Below are positions 43,994-52,666 of a stretch of DNA of 64,000 nt, piece after piece. Positions within the stretch are counted from its first letter, which is position 1. Each line of letters starts with the position of its first letter. Source of the stretch: CAYWXV01 sp964462535 (GTDB lineage: Bacteria; Bacteroidota; Ignavibacteria; OLB7); the NCBI GenBank assembly GCA_964462535.1, contig CAYWXV010000001.1:372001-436000 (forward strand). Reading direction: 5' to 3'. Under the pieces are notes generated by a model, which saw only the letters and a program-made list of their open reading frames with translations, was not told where the DNA came from and made no database searches. Position numbers and translations under genes: made by a program.

Positions 43994-44719
43994 GTGGAAG
44001 AAGAACTTCGTGCGCTCTACCGACTCCAGCAGGTCGACCTTGAACTCGACGAGCTGAACGACGGTGGAAACGACCTTGGCGAAGAGATCGCGGTTCTCGA
44101 GAGGAAAGTCAACGACCTGACAACCCTCCTGGGAACTGAGGAAGCGAAGCTCAAGGAGATTCGTTCGGCGCGCGCAAATGAGGTAACGACGATCGCCGAC
44201 TTGCGCGAACGCCTGCGAAACCTCAACGAACGTTTGCGAACTGTGCGCAATAACAAAGAGTACGAGGCGACGACGAACGAAATCGCGGCCACCGAGCAGG
44301 AGATTGCCGCACTGGAACGGACTGCCGTAACGGGCAACACGCTCGAGGCGAATGCGATTCGTGAAATCGAATCCATCTCGAAACAGAAGGAAGAGGCGAA
44401 CGCGGAGCTTGAAGAGAAGCGCGAAATGCTGTCGACGATTCAGTCCACGCACGCGGATGAGATCGCAGCCCTTCAGGCCGCGCGCGCGGAGGCGTTGGGG
44501 GTCGTCACGGACGAGGTGATGAAGCGTTATGATTTCGTCCGCACGGCCCATCCGGATGCGGTCGTTCGAGTGCGTAAGGGGGCTTGTTCCGGTTGTTACC
44601 GAGCGCTTCCTCCTCAGATGCTCGTTGAGATGCGCAGGCTGGAGCGGCTCTTCACTTGTGAGCATTGTGGCCGCATTGTCATTGACGAAGATGTCGCGGC
44701 CTCGGTGACCGTGGAGTAG
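43994..44719 (+). CDS. Zinc-ribbon protein with long coiled coil (CT398/DUF164-like)
   Basis: A 241-residue protein: about 170 residues of coiled coil (ELDELNDGGNDLGEEIAVLE onward), then a C4 zinc ribbon with CSGCYRALPPQM and CEHCGRIVIDE. The GTG start at 43994 is supported by GGAGG 9 bases before it, one of the few clear Shine-Dalgarnos here. This family is usually annotated as nucleic acid binding. It directly precedes rnpB, and Nif3 plus this protein form a conserved pair; the functional link is not known. Confidence 0.88.
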   Translation: MEEELRALYRLQQVDLELDELNDGGNDLGEEIAVLERKVNDLTTLLGTEEAKLKEIRSARANEVTTIADLRERLRNLNERLRTVRNNKEYEATTNEIAATEQEIAALERTAVTGNTLEANAIREIESISKQKEEANAELEEKREMLSTIQSTHADEIAALQAARAEALGVVTDEVMKRYDFVRTAHPDAVVRVRKGACSGCYRALPPQMLVEMRRLERLFTCEHCGRIVIDEDVAASVTVE

Positions 44720-44752
44720 GTTGCTGCAACGGCTTAGCGGTAGTGAACGTGG

Positions 44753-45197
44753 TGTCGGAGTCGGTCGGGCAGTCGCCCGGTTGGGCATCGAGCGCAATCG
44801 GGAGGAACGTCCGAACTCCAGGGGCAGCGTGCCGGCTAACGGCCGGGCGTCCAATCCGGGTGTGCCACGCGCACGCACGGAGAGACGACGGAAAGTGCAA
44901 CAGAAAACATACCGCCTCCTTCGGCAACGCTTGGGGGTAAGGGTGAAATGGCGAGGTAAGAGCTCACCGCGTCAACGGTAACGTTGGCGGCATTGCAAAC
45001 CCCACGCGGAGCAAGGCCAAATAGGGTGTCGTAATGAGGACCGCCCCCTTCTTCGTCCGGCCTTTGCGGCTGGCCGAACGGCACCGGGTAGGCTGCTCGA
45101 GGCCGCGAGCAATCGTGGTCCCAGATACATGACTGCCTCCGGGTACGCGCACGACGCGTCTCGCAGACAGAATTCGGCGTACAGACCGGCTTCGACA
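44753..45197 (+). ncRNA. rnpB: RNase P RNA (class A)
   Basis: The catalytic RNA that trims 5' ends of tRNA precursors. P1 is formed by TGTCGGAGTCGGTC at the 5' end and GACCGGCTTCGACA at the 3' end, which are complementary with two wobble pairs. Conserved cores are GAGGAACGTCCGAACTCCA, GACGGAAAGTGCAACAGAAA, AAGGGTGAAATGGCGAGGTA, AGAGCTCACCG and the later GGAGCAAGGCCAAATAGG. The 3' end is read from P1 pairing, so it may shift by a few bases. It follows the zinc-ribbon gene and precedes a convergent gene. Confidence 0.95.
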
Positions 45198-45258
45198 CTT
45201 CTTTGTTCTGGTTCGCGGCGGTAGTTGGAACACTCCCGCGATCACCAACCACCTACCC

Positions 45259-46104
45259 CTATTGAGTTTCTTCCAGGCCGCCAAGCTCTGTGCCAACACG
45301 CATGGCGGTCGCACGCGCGAGAGCAAGCGCCAGGGGAAGCCACTCGGGTGCACGACGTTCAATCGCCTCTATGTGGCCACGAACCACCTCCGTGTCACCT
45401 CTCACAATCGGACCGGTTATCGCCCCCCTCCCTCCAACCTCAACAGCGTTACGATTGACCTGTTCGACAAACGAGGCTACGACCTCCCTCGCGGTCGCGG
45501 AATCAATTCCGGCACGTACGTACAGGTCGTGCGCCATCGTAACTAGCAAGGCCACATAGTTGGACGAGACAGACGCAGCGGCGTGATAGAGCTCTCTATC
45601 CGCGTCACGCACTCGTATCAATCGCGGCCGCATTGGACCAAGAACGTCGTTCACTCGCTCAAGTGCGGCATCGTCGATTTCGCTGGAGATTCCCCAGAAT
45701 AGGTCTTCGGGAATGGGGGCGTTTCCAGAAAAAGTTCCGTTGGGGTGTACGACCGCAGTAACGCTTCCGAGGTTCGCGAGTGCAAGCATCGCTTTCGCCG
45801 TTCCGGCCCCACTGGAGTGCATTATCAGACGACCGCTCCAGTCCAACGGAACTCTTGACAATTCGTCCGCAACACCTGCGATCAGTCGATCCTGGACTAG
45901 AATCCAGGCAGTGTCGAAGTCGATATTGCGAAGGGAGTCCAATGCATCGATGACGCGGATGGAGTCCGACGGGTCCCCGTTTCTCAGGGTCGCCCCGGGA
46001 CGCACGACAACCCCAACGACGAGATTGGGGATGGTTCGCATTAGCGCCCGGGCAAGGCGCCCTGCTCCAATCAGAACCACGCGAGGTCGCGGATTAACAG
46101 TCAT
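45259..46104 (-). CDS. DUF2520/Rossmann-like oxidoreductase
   Basis: A 281-residue two-domain protein. The N-terminal Rossmann fold starts RPRVVLIGAGRLARALMRTI with the GxGRLA dinucleotide motif. A second, helical domain (DUF2520-like, about 130-281) has VTAVVHPNGTFSG, LYHAAASVSSNYVALLVTMA and GAITGPIVRGDTEVVRGHIE. The architecture resembles ketopantoate- or pyrroline-carboxylate-reductase-like proteins, but the substrate is unknown. The longer frame to 46215 is rejected; ATG at 46104 lies directly before the Rossmann motif. Confidence 0.85.
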   Translation of the reverse strand: MTVNPRPRVVLIGAGRLARALMRTIPNLVVGVVVRPGATLRNGDPSDSIRVIDALDSLRNIDFDTAWILVQDRLIAGVADELSRVPLDWSGRLIMHSSGAGTAKAMLALANLGSVTAVVHPNGTFSGNAPIPEDLFWGISSEIDDAALERVNDVLGPMRPRLIRVRDADRELYHAAASVSSNYVALLVTMAHDLYVRAGIDSATAREVVASFVEQVNRNAVEVGGRGAITGPIVRGDTEVVRGHIEAIERRAPEWLPLALALARATAMRVGTELGGLEETQ

Positions 46105-46125
46105 TCCGTTACACATTTGTGTCAA

Positions 46126-46154
46126 TTGCGGATCGTGCGAAACACCTAACTTTG
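46126..46154 (+). promoter_or_regulatory. Promoter of the Ala-rich small lipoprotein
   Basis: TTG at 46126, an 18-base spacer and TAACTTTG at 46147, a perfect -7 match. The predicted leader is about 70 bases and contains a small GGGAGC/GCTCC hairpin near 46191. Confidence 0.55.
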
Positions 46155-46229
46155 CCGCTTGTTTGTCGGAGCCGCATCCCACGCCTAGAGGGAGCATTGC
46201 TCCAAACGTACACACTATACAACCTACAC

Positions 46230-46505
46230 ATGAAGACGCGCGCTTTCTTCTTCTCGTTCATCCTTGCTGGCGCCCTCGTTGTTGGCGCTTGCGGCAAGAA
46301 GGCCGAGGAGCCTGCAACCGATTCGACCGCAGTTGAGAACAAGATGGATTCGGCTGCTCCGGCTGCTACGACCTCCGAGACAACCACGCCGCCGGCCTCT
46401 AACATGGCCACGGACTCGAGTGCCGCCCCGGCTGCCGCCGGCGATGCCACCAAGATGGCCGACTCGGCCAGCGGTGCTGCTGCCACGGACACGGCCAAGC
46501 ACTAA
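46230..46505 (+). CDS. Small Ala/Thr-rich lipoprotein
   Basis: A 91-residue lipoprotein with signal peptide and a lipobox ending in VGAC (MKTRAFFFSFILAGALVVGAC). The mature part is low complexity, mostly Ala, Thr, Ser, Asp and Pro, with no recognised domain. Such tails are common in small surface lipoproteins. The ATG at 46230 is used because the 38-residue upstream extension lacks features of a signal. It ends at a bidirectional terminator. Confidence 0.7.
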   Translation: MKTRAFFFSFILAGALVVGACGKKAEEPATDSTAVENKMDSAAPAATTSETTTPPASNMATDSSAAPAAAGDATKMADSASGAAATDTAKH

Positions 46506-46520
46506 GCCGATCCTAGCAAG

Positions 46521-46565
46521 AACGAAAGCGGGATCGATGCCCTTGCATCGATCCCGCTTTTCGTT
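46521..46565. terminator. Bidirectional terminator between convergent genes
   Basis: A perfect 16-bp stem (AAAGCGGGATCGATGC / GCATCGATCCCGCTTT, CCTT loop) between the small lipoprotein and the FAH-family gene, with T/A flanks on both sides. Confidence 0.9.
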
Positions 46566-46591
46566 GTTCATAGCGGTCTTCCCCACCCTCG

Positions 46592-47596
46592 TTAGTTGGG
46601 TTGATAGACCTCAATCGCGTTTGAAAGGGCACCGAGCATCTCGATTTCACATACGACGACGTCACCCCCTTTCAACCACCAATTGTCAGTGATCTTGGAG
46701 CCATTCAACTCGAGGAAGCACCCGGTCCCAACCGTACCCGATCCAATCACGTCTCCGGGATAAAGGGTCACGCCGTACGAGGCCCTCTCGATGATCTGCG
46801 CAAACGTCCACGACATGTCCTTCAGATTGCCCCTTGAAACCTCCGTTCCGTTGACCGTGGTCGTCATCAACAGATCGTACCGTTCTCCCTGCTCTCCGTT
46901 TATGCGGCGCGACTCAAGCTCGTCGCGCGTTACCAGGTAGGGGCCGATCGACGTCGCAAAGTCCTTTCCCTTCGCAGGCCCAAGATTCAACTTCATCTCA
47001 TCCATCTGTAGTCGTCGCGCGGACCAGTCGTTCATGACCATGTATCCGGCGACGAATTCATCCGCCTGCGACGCCGGGATATCCCTCCCTTCGCGCCCGA
47101 TAACAACTGCGCATTCGAGCTCGAAATCCAGGCGATCAAGATGCTCGTCTCTGACGCGCACCTCGCCGGGACCGGTGACGGCCTGATGATTTGTAAAGTA
47201 GAAGATCGGGAAGTGATCAAACTCCTCGATCATTGGGACGCCGCGGTTTCGGCGTGCAGCCTCGACATGCTGACGAAACGCGTATCCATCTCGCATCGAC
47301 GTTGGGCGAGGAATCGGAGCATGAATGACAGGGGATGGGATGGGCTCCGCAGCCATTCTATCCGCACTTCTCGAGACACTTAGCAGGTGGGGCCACACCC
47401 GCTCCCACGCCTGGAGCAGTCCCAGCATCGGCGAATGACACGGATCGGATAGGGCCGCGACAAGTGGGGCATACTCATGCGCATGCTCTGCCCCAGCGGA
47501 CGCAATCAGCGACAACAGGTCTAACACAGAGTCGTGTACCACCAGCCCGACGCGTTGCTCAAGGTTTCCGCTGTTACTGTAGGTGACTAACTTCAT
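46592..47596 (-). CDS. Fumarylacetoacetate hydrolase (FAH)-family protein
   Basis: A 334-residue member of the FAH superfamily, metal-dependent hydrolases or decarboxylases of 2-oxo acids. Key patterns are RDGYAFRQHVEAARRNRG, the metal-site ELECAVVIGREGRDI, MVMNDWSARRLQMDEM, NLGPAKGKDFATSIGPYLVT, and VIGSGTVGTGCFLELNG near the end. Tyrosine breakdown (as fumarylacetoacetase) is a possibility, since the length and the SIGPYLVT signature fit, but related activities in other pathways are not excluded. Confidence 0.9.
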   Translation of the reverse strand: MKLVTYSNSGNLEQRVGLVVHDSVLDLLSLIASAGAEHAHEYAPLVAALSDPCHSPMLGLLQAWERVWPHLLSVSRSADRMAAEPIPSPVIHAPIPRPTSMRDGYAFRQHVEAARRNRGVPMIEEFDHFPIFYFTNHQAVTGPGEVRVRDEHLDRLDFELECAVVIGREGRDIPASQADEFVAGYMVMNDWSARRLQMDEMKLNLGPAKGKDFATSIGPYLVTRDELESRRINGEQGERYDLLMTTTVNGTEVSRGNLKDMSWTFAQIIERASYGVTLYPGDVIGSGTVGTGCFLELNGSKITDNWWLKGGDVVVCEIEMLGALSNAIEVYQPN

Positions 47597-47629
47597 TGTT
47601 CAGGATGTTCGGTTGAATTCGCTTGCCAT

Positions 47630-48061
47630 TCACAGCATGAATGCAGCGATGAGGACGTAGCGACCCACGCGTGAGCCACCTGCTACCATCAGAAAGAACG
47701 GAATCTCTACGGACATCGCGCCGGCTGCGACGGTCAAAGGGTCGCCAATGATCGGCAACCACGAGAATGCAAGCCCCCATCGCCCATAACGCGATAGCCA
47801 TCCGCCATCACGAATCGTTCCGGGACTCCGCCTCCGGAAGAGACCCCGCCCCCACCTTCCCAGCCAGTAATTGAGAATGATCCCCGACACGTTGCCCACC
47901 GAAGCCCATACCACGGCTTCAACAGGCATCAAGCCTGACTGAATGGCAAGAACGAACGTGAGTTCCGAGCTAAGCGGAAGGATCGTTGCGGCCGCGAAGG
48001 AGAGGAGGAGAAGGGCAGGTCCGAGAAGCCCGGGACTGACGATATGGATAAGGCTGTCGAT
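47630..48061 (-). CDS. YqaA-like DedA/VTT-domain membrane protein with no canonical start codon
   Basis: The reading frame spans about 143 residues that match the small YqaA type (COG1238-like): LPLSSELTFVLAIQ near the N-terminus, then WASVGNVSGIILNYWLGR, YGRWGLAFSWLPIIGDPLTV and GGSRVGRYVLIAA. Homologues are about 142 residues, so the frame must start near 48061. The frame has no ATG, GTG or TTG between its upstream stop at about 48090 and a TTG at 47932, which would remove a quarter to a third of the protein. An ATC (48061) or ATT (48076) could serve as start. It follows ppk1 by 38 bases. Sequencing or assembly error is the other explanation. Confidence 0.7.
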   Translation of the reverse strand: MDSLIHIVSPGLLGPALLLLSFAAATILPLSSELTFVLAIQSGLMPVEAVVWASVGNVSGIILNYWLGRWGRGLFRRRSPGTIRDGGWLSRYGRWGLAFSWLPIIGDPLTVAAGAMSVEIPFFLMVAGGSRVGRYVLIAAFML

Positions 48062-48099
48062 GGCGGGGGCGAAAATACATACGCGCCGTCACCCCGCAA

Positions 48100-50334
48100 C
48101 TACGACGCTCGCCGTGTCGAGTCAATTCGCGCTGGGGCGCCTGACCTCTTGGGGCGTGCCGACCCTTCAACAGCGGGATCGGATTGTCGAATCTGCGAAA
48201 TGAGAAGCTCCTGGGAGTTTACGGGCTCAGCGTTCCCGATCGGCCGTAGCCGTTCGTACGACCCGTCGGGTCGAAGGCGCCGGGCTTTTACGGTGTCCGT
48301 CAGGTATATGTCGAGCGTCTGCTTCAAACGGTGCACGGAGTCGGCGTCGATTACGGGAAAGACAATCTCGACCCGCCGGTTCAGGTTGCGCGGCATCCAA
48401 TCGGCTGAACCGAGATAGATCTCTTCGTCTCCCCCATTTCTGTAGTAGAAGATGCGCGAGTGTTCAAGGAATCGGCCAACAATGGACGTCACAGTGATGT
48501 TCTCACTCACACCTGGCAATCCTGGGCGTAGACAGCATATGCCTCTGACGAGCAGATCGATCTTCACACCGGCTTGGGAGGCCGCGTAAAGGGCGCGGAT
48601 GATCTCCCCATCCACCAGCGCATTCATTTTGACGATGATTCGACCGGGTGAGTCCTCGCTATGGGCCTCAGCCTCCCTCTGAATCATCTGGAGAATATGT
48701 GAGCGCAGATTGATCGGCGCCATGACAAGGCGCCGCCATTCCGTCGGCGAACCGTATCCCGTCAGGTAATTGAACAAGTTGACGGCGTCGGCACCGAAGT
48801 CCGGGTCGGCCGTCAGGTATCCCACGTCTGTGTACAGCCGAGCGGTTGTCGGGTTGTAATTGCCAGTGCTGAGGTGCAGGTATGTCCGCAGACTACCGGT
48901 GTCATCCTTGCGAACCACCATTGATAGCTTGCAGTGGGTCTTCAGACCGATGAGGCCATAGACGACATGAACGCCAGCCTGCTCAAGCTGTCGCGCCCAA
49001 ACGATGTTGTTCTCTTCGTCGAAACGGGCTTTGAGTTCAACGAGAGCGGTAACCTGCTTCCCTCGCTCGGCCGCCTCCATAAGGGCCGAGATTATCGCGG
49101 GATCGCCACCCGACCGATACAACGTCTGTTTGATGGCGAGCACCTTTGGATCGCGCGCCGCGGCAACCAGAAAGTCGACAACCGTACTAAACGAGTCAAA
49201 GGGGTGATGAAGCAGGATGTTGCCCCCGCGGATGACCGAAAAGACGCTCCGCTCCTCATCACGGAAGCTCTCGAGGACACGGCTATTGAACGGACGGTCC
49301 TTTAAGTCGCGATAGTCAAGGCGATAGACGGCCATGAAGTCTGCCACGCTACGCGGGCCAGCTACCTCGTAAAGGTCGATGGGCTCCAAATCGAGTGAGT
49401 CCATCAGAATGGCACGAACATGCTGGGGCATCCGCGCGTCGACTTCAAGTCGAACCGCCTCCCCCCACTTGCGCGCACGAACCTGCTTCTCCATCATCGT
49501 CAACAGATCCTCAGCTTCGTCTTCGGCTATCTCGATGTCTGCATCGCGCGTCACCCGAAACGGGTACGACGCGATAACATCCAGCCCAGGGAAGAGTGCG
49601 GCGGCGTTGGCCGCAATTATCTCCTCAAGAAAGACGAACTGGTCACCTGGCTGATCCGCGTACACGCGAATGAACCGTCCAAGCACGCTTGGTACCTGCA
49701 CAACCGCAAAATGAAATTCGTTCTCGTGAGCGTGCTTTCGTGGATCTCGCACGACGAGCGCCAGGTTAAGAGAACGATTCAGCAGGTGGGGAAATGGATG
49801 CCCCGGATCAATGGCAAGAGGCGTGAGGACCGGCAGGACCTCAGCGGCAAAGTAGGCCGCCAGTCTGAGCTTCTCGCTCTCAACCAGATCGGAAAGGCGG
49901 TGCCGAACAATACCAGCTTCGGCAAGCGCGGGAAGCACGTCATCTAAAAGCGCTCGATTCTGCCTTTCGATCAATGGGCGGAGTCGTTCTGAAATTGCCT
50001 TGATCTGCTCTTGAGGTGTGAGACCGTCTGGAGCGAGTTCGACGACCCCGACTGAGGCCTGCTCCTTCAGACCAGCGACACGTATCATGAAGAACTCGTC
50101 GAGATTCGACGAGAAGATCACCAGGAACTTCAGGCGCTCGAGAAGCGGATTCGTCTGATCCTCCGCCTCTTCAAGCACACGCTCGTTGAAGTCGATCCAG
50201 CTGAGCTCCCGGTTGATATAGTACTGCGGATGGCGGAAGTCGGTGACGACGAGCGGATTGGGCTCGGGGTCTGGTGCCTCACTTGGAGTGATGCCATTCG
50301 AAAATGAAAGGGGTGGATCGGGCTGCATTACCAT
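48100..50334 (-). CDS. ppk1: Polyphosphate kinase 1
   Basis: Ppk1 makes polyphosphate from ATP. At 744 residues it is full length. Landmarks are YYINRELSWIDFNERVLEEA, MIRVAGLKEQASVG, the phospho-histidine region GLIGLKTHCKLSMVVRKD, LHLSTGNYNPTTARLYTDVG, IIVKMNALVDGEIIRALYAA, RGICCLRPGLPGVSENITVT and SADWMPRNLNRRVEIVFPV near the end. It is divergent from bacilliredoxin and upstream of the YqaA-like gene. Confidence 0.96.
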   Translation of the reverse strand: MVMQPDPPLSFSNGITPSEAPDPEPNPLVVTDFRHPQYYINRELSWIDFNERVLEEAEDQTNPLLERLKFLVIFSSNLDEFFMIRVAGLKEQASVGVVELAPDGLTPQEQIKAISERLRPLIERQNRALLDDVLPALAEAGIVRHRLSDLVESEKLRLAAYFAAEVLPVLTPLAIDPGHPFPHLLNRSLNLALVVRDPRKHAHENEFHFAVVQVPSVLGRFIRVYADQPGDQFVFLEEIIAANAAALFPGLDVIASYPFRVTRDADIEIAEDEAEDLLTMMEKQVRARKWGEAVRLEVDARMPQHVRAILMDSLDLEPIDLYEVAGPRSVADFMAVYRLDYRDLKDRPFNSRVLESFRDEERSVFSVIRGGNILLHHPFDSFSTVVDFLVAAARDPKVLAIKQTLYRSGGDPAIISALMEAAERGKQVTALVELKARFDEENNIVWARQLEQAGVHVVYGLIGLKTHCKLSMVVRKDDTGSLRTYLHLSTGNYNPTTARLYTDVGYLTADPDFGADAVNLFNYLTGYGSPTEWRRLVMAPINLRSHILQMIQREAEAHSEDSPGRIIVKMNALVDGEIIRALYAASQAGVKIDLLVRGICCLRPGLPGVSENITVTSIVGRFLEHSRIFYYRNGGDEEIYLGSADWMPRNLNRRVEIVFPVIDADSVHRLKQTLDIYLTDTVKARRLRPDGSYERLRPIGNAEPVNSQELLISQIRQSDPAVEGSARPKRSGAPARIDSTRRAS

Positions 50335-50430
50335 AGCCCGACAAGCTACACGACCAAGGGGGCTCTGGAAAGTAAATTTTGCGATGCGTTACGCCGCCGT
50401 CGCGGGCTTCAAACAGAAGCGGATCTGGCG

Positions 50431-50438
50431 TAAGTTTG
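50431..50438 (+). promoter_or_regulatory. -7 element of the bacilliredoxin gene
   Basis: TAAGTTTG is a perfect TAnnTTTG match; a TTC lies at the -33 position with a 20-base spacer. It lies in the short divergent space to ppk1. Confidence 0.45.
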
Positions 50439-50502
50439 CCCCCCTTATGGCTGGGCTTGATAGAAATCGGCCTTGGCCGATCCGAATGACAACAAGGAGT
50501 GA

Positions 50503-50940
50503 ATGATGTTTCCGATGTACGATCCGGTAGCGATCCAGCCGATGCGCGACGAAGTCATTTCCGCCGGCCTGAGCGAACTCCACACTGCGAATGAAGTCGA
50601 CGACGCCATGAAGCTGGAAGGGACATCCCTGGTCTTTGTGAACTCGGTCTGCGGTTGTGCCGCTGGCGGGGCGCGTCCGGGACTCCGTCTAGCTCTTGCT
50701 GACGGTATCCGCCCGGATCACATGTTCTCCGTCTTCGCTGGTCAGGACCGTGAGGCGACAGCACGCGCTCGTGAGTACTTTCTCGGATTCCCTCCCAGCT
50801 CTCCCTCGTTTGCAATCCTCCGCAACGGTCGCATCGTGCACATGATAGAACGACACCACATCGAAGGACGGACCCCTCAGATGATCGCGCAGGCGCTTCG
50901 CGACGCATTTGAGCTCCATTGCGCTCCAGCTGCCTCCTAG
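50503..50940 (+). CDS. Bacilliredoxin (BrxA/BrxB, YphP/YqiW family)
   Basis: A 145-residue thioredoxin-fold protein that removes bacillithiol from proteins or acts as a thiol-disulfide isomerase. The start is MMFPMYDPVAIQPMRDE and the active site is C50-G51-C52 in FVNSVCGCAAGGARPG, the CGC motif of this family. SVFAGQDREATARAREYF and GFPPSSPSFAIL follow, as in BrxA/B. Whether this organism makes bacillithiol is not visible here. Confidence 0.95.
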   Translation: MMFPMYDPVAIQPMRDEVISAGLSELHTANEVDDAMKLEGTSLVFVNSVCGCAAGGARPGLRLALADGIRPDHMFSVFAGQDREATARAREYFLGFPPSSPSFAILRNGRIVHMIERHHIEGRTPQMIAQALRDAFELHCAPAAS

Positions 50941-50976
50941 GTCATCTCCTCACAATCATCCATTACCCGAAACACC

Positions 50977-52098
50977 ATGATCATCGGCGTACCACGCGAA
51001 ATCAAACCGAACGAGAATCGGGTCGGCGTCGTCCCATCGGGCGTAGAACTCCTCGTTCAGGCCGGTCACACAGTCCTGGTCGAAGCTGACGCAGGCGTCG
51101 GCTCCGGGTTCGCGGACGACGAATACACGCGTGTCGGAGCGACGATCGTCGCCACCCCATCTGACGTCTACGGGGGCGCCGACATGATCGTCAAGGTAAA
51201 GGAGCCTATCGCTCCGGAGTATCCGTTGATTCGCTCCGGACAGGTGCTCTTTACCTACTTCCACTTCGCAGCCAGTCGAGAGTTGACGGAGGCAATCATT
51301 AACTCGGGATCCATCGCTATTGCCTACGAGACTGTGCAGCGTTCCGATCGCTCCCTGCCGCTGCTGGTCCCAATGAGCGAGGTTGCAGGGCGGATGGCTC
51401 CTCAGGAAGGGGCCAAGTATCTCGAGAGACCGATGGGTGGCCGTGGGGTCCTGCTCGGCGGCATTCCTGGCACGAAGCCAGCCGATGTTGTGGTGCTGGG
51501 GGGCGGCGTCGTCGGAACAAACGCCGCGAAGATCGCGGCAGGGTTTGGAGCGCGCGTGACAATCTTCGATCGTGATCTCTATCGCCTTCGATATCTGGAC
51601 GACGTCATGCCGAAGAACTGCCAGACGATGATGTCAACGCCGCAGTCAATTCGTGCGGCCGTCCGCGAAGCCGACCTGGTGATTGGAGCCGTCCTCATCC
51701 CCGGGGCCAAGGCGCCTTACCTGGTCACACGCGACATGCTGCCGGAGATGCGGAACGGCTCCGTCATTGTCGACGTTTCCGTCGACCAGGGAGGATGCAT
51801 CGAAACCACCAAGCCGACGACACACGCCGATCCGACCTACGTCATCGACGGCGTCGTCCACTATTGCGTTGCCAACATGCCGGGTGCTGTCCCCTTCACG
51901 TCGACGATCGGTTTGACGAACGCGACCCTCCCCTACATGCTCCAGCTTGCCGATCAGGGGTACGAGAAAGCTCTTCGCGATAATGCAGAACTCCGGCTCG
52001 GCCTAAACGTCATGGACGGCATGGTCACGTACTCTGGTGTCGCAGAGGCGTTTGATCTCCCGTTCGTTCCCGTCGAGAAAGCACTCAGGATGGACTAG
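50977..52098 (+). CDS. ald: Alanine dehydrogenase
   Basis: NAD-dependent oxidative deamination of L-alanine to pyruvate, or the reverse. The 373-residue protein starts MIIGVPREIKPNENRVGVVP and has FTYFHFAASRELTEAI, VPMSEVAGRMAPQEGA, the dinucleotide fold VVLGGGVVGTNAAKIAAGFG, DVSVDQGGCIETTKPTTHAD and VANMPGAVPFTSTIGLTNAT. All are standard for the family. It is followed by a small Bacteroidota protein and enolase, feeding amino acid carbon toward pyruvate. Confidence 0.96.
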   Translation: MIIGVPREIKPNENRVGVVPSGVELLVQAGHTVLVEADAGVGSGFADDEYTRVGATIVATPSDVYGGADMIVKVKEPIAPEYPLIRSGQVLFTYFHFAASRELTEAIINSGSIAIAYETVQRSDRSLPLLVPMSEVAGRMAPQEGAKYLERPMGGRGVLLGGIPGTKPADVVVLGGGVVGTNAAKIAAGFGARVTIFDRDLYRLRYLDDVMPKNCQTMMSTPQSIRAAVREADLVIGAVLIPGAKAPYLVTRDMLPEMRNGSVIVDVSVDQGGCIETTKPTTHADPTYVIDGVVHYCVANMPGAVPFTSTIGLTNATLPYMLQLADQGYEKALRDNAELRLGLNVMDGMVTYSGVAEAFDLPFVPVEKALRMD

Positions 52099-52111
52099 GA
52101 CTGACTACACA

Positions 52112-52615
52112 ATGTCGCTTGTTCCAATTGATTCGCTACCAGACGATTCCCGTGTGTGGGTGTTCACCGCCGACGCTCCGCTGGACAGCGAAGCGGCCAA
52201 GAGCTTGCGTGAGCTGCTCACAACGTTTCTGGCGCAGTGGACTGCGCACAAGTTGGAGCTCTCCGTCAGCTTCGAGATCCTACATAACCGTTTCGTCGTC
52301 ATTGCTGCCGACGAGTCGTTTCGGGCTCCGTCGGGCTGTTCGATCGACGCGCTTGTACATGGCATGCGTGAGATCGGCACCCGCATCGGTGTTCCCCTCG
52401 TTGATACGCCGGACGTGACATGGAGAACGGAGGACGGCGTGCATGGAACCAATCGAGCCGGCTTCGCGCAGTTGGTCCTATCGGGCGTTGTGACCCTTGA
52501 CACCATCGTCTTTGACCGCACGATCCAGTCGATTGGTGACCTACGCAATGGGTCGTGGGAGAAGTCTGCCCGAGACTCGTGGCACGCTCGTGCTTTCGAG
52601 TTCCCCTCATCGTAG
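52112..52615 (+). CDS. Conserved Bacteroidota cytosolic protein (often mis-named ABC transporter ATPase)
   Basis: A 167-residue soluble protein with no transport or Walker motif. Conserved-looking stretches include LPDDSRVWVFTADAPLD, LTTFLAQWTAHK, SFEILHNRFVVIAADE and SGCSIDALVHGMREIG; the latter pattern is typical of a family annotated in Bacteroidota genomes as ABC transporter ATPase although it has no ATPase motifs. Function unknown. The ATG at 52112 starts just after ald; a longer frame overlaps it. Confidence 0.75.
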   Translation: MSLVPIDSLPDDSRVWVFTADAPLDSEAAKSLRELLTTFLAQWTAHKLELSVSFEILHNRFVVIAADESFRAPSGCSIDALVHGMREIGTRIGVPLVDTPDVTWRTEDGVHGTNRAGFAQLVLSGVVTLDTIVFDRTIQSIGDLRNGSWEKSARDSWHARAFEFPSS

Positions 52616-52630
52616 TCGGTCGCGACCGAC
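52615..52630. repeat. 16-base perfect palindrome before enolase
   Basis: GTCGGTCGCGACCGAC, a perfect palindrome overlapping the end of the small gene's stop region and lying 36 bases before the enolase ATG. A TTTTT run follows 11 bases later. It could be an operator or a weak hairpin. Confidence 0.4.
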
Positions 52631-52666
52631 TCACATCTGCTTTTTACATCGTTCTTCCGCAAACCT

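Noticed and set aside
47630..47932. A short frame reading as a truncated YqaA-like protein starting at TTG 47932
   Set aside because: Homology continues upstream of the TTG without a stop, so I extended the gene to near 48061.
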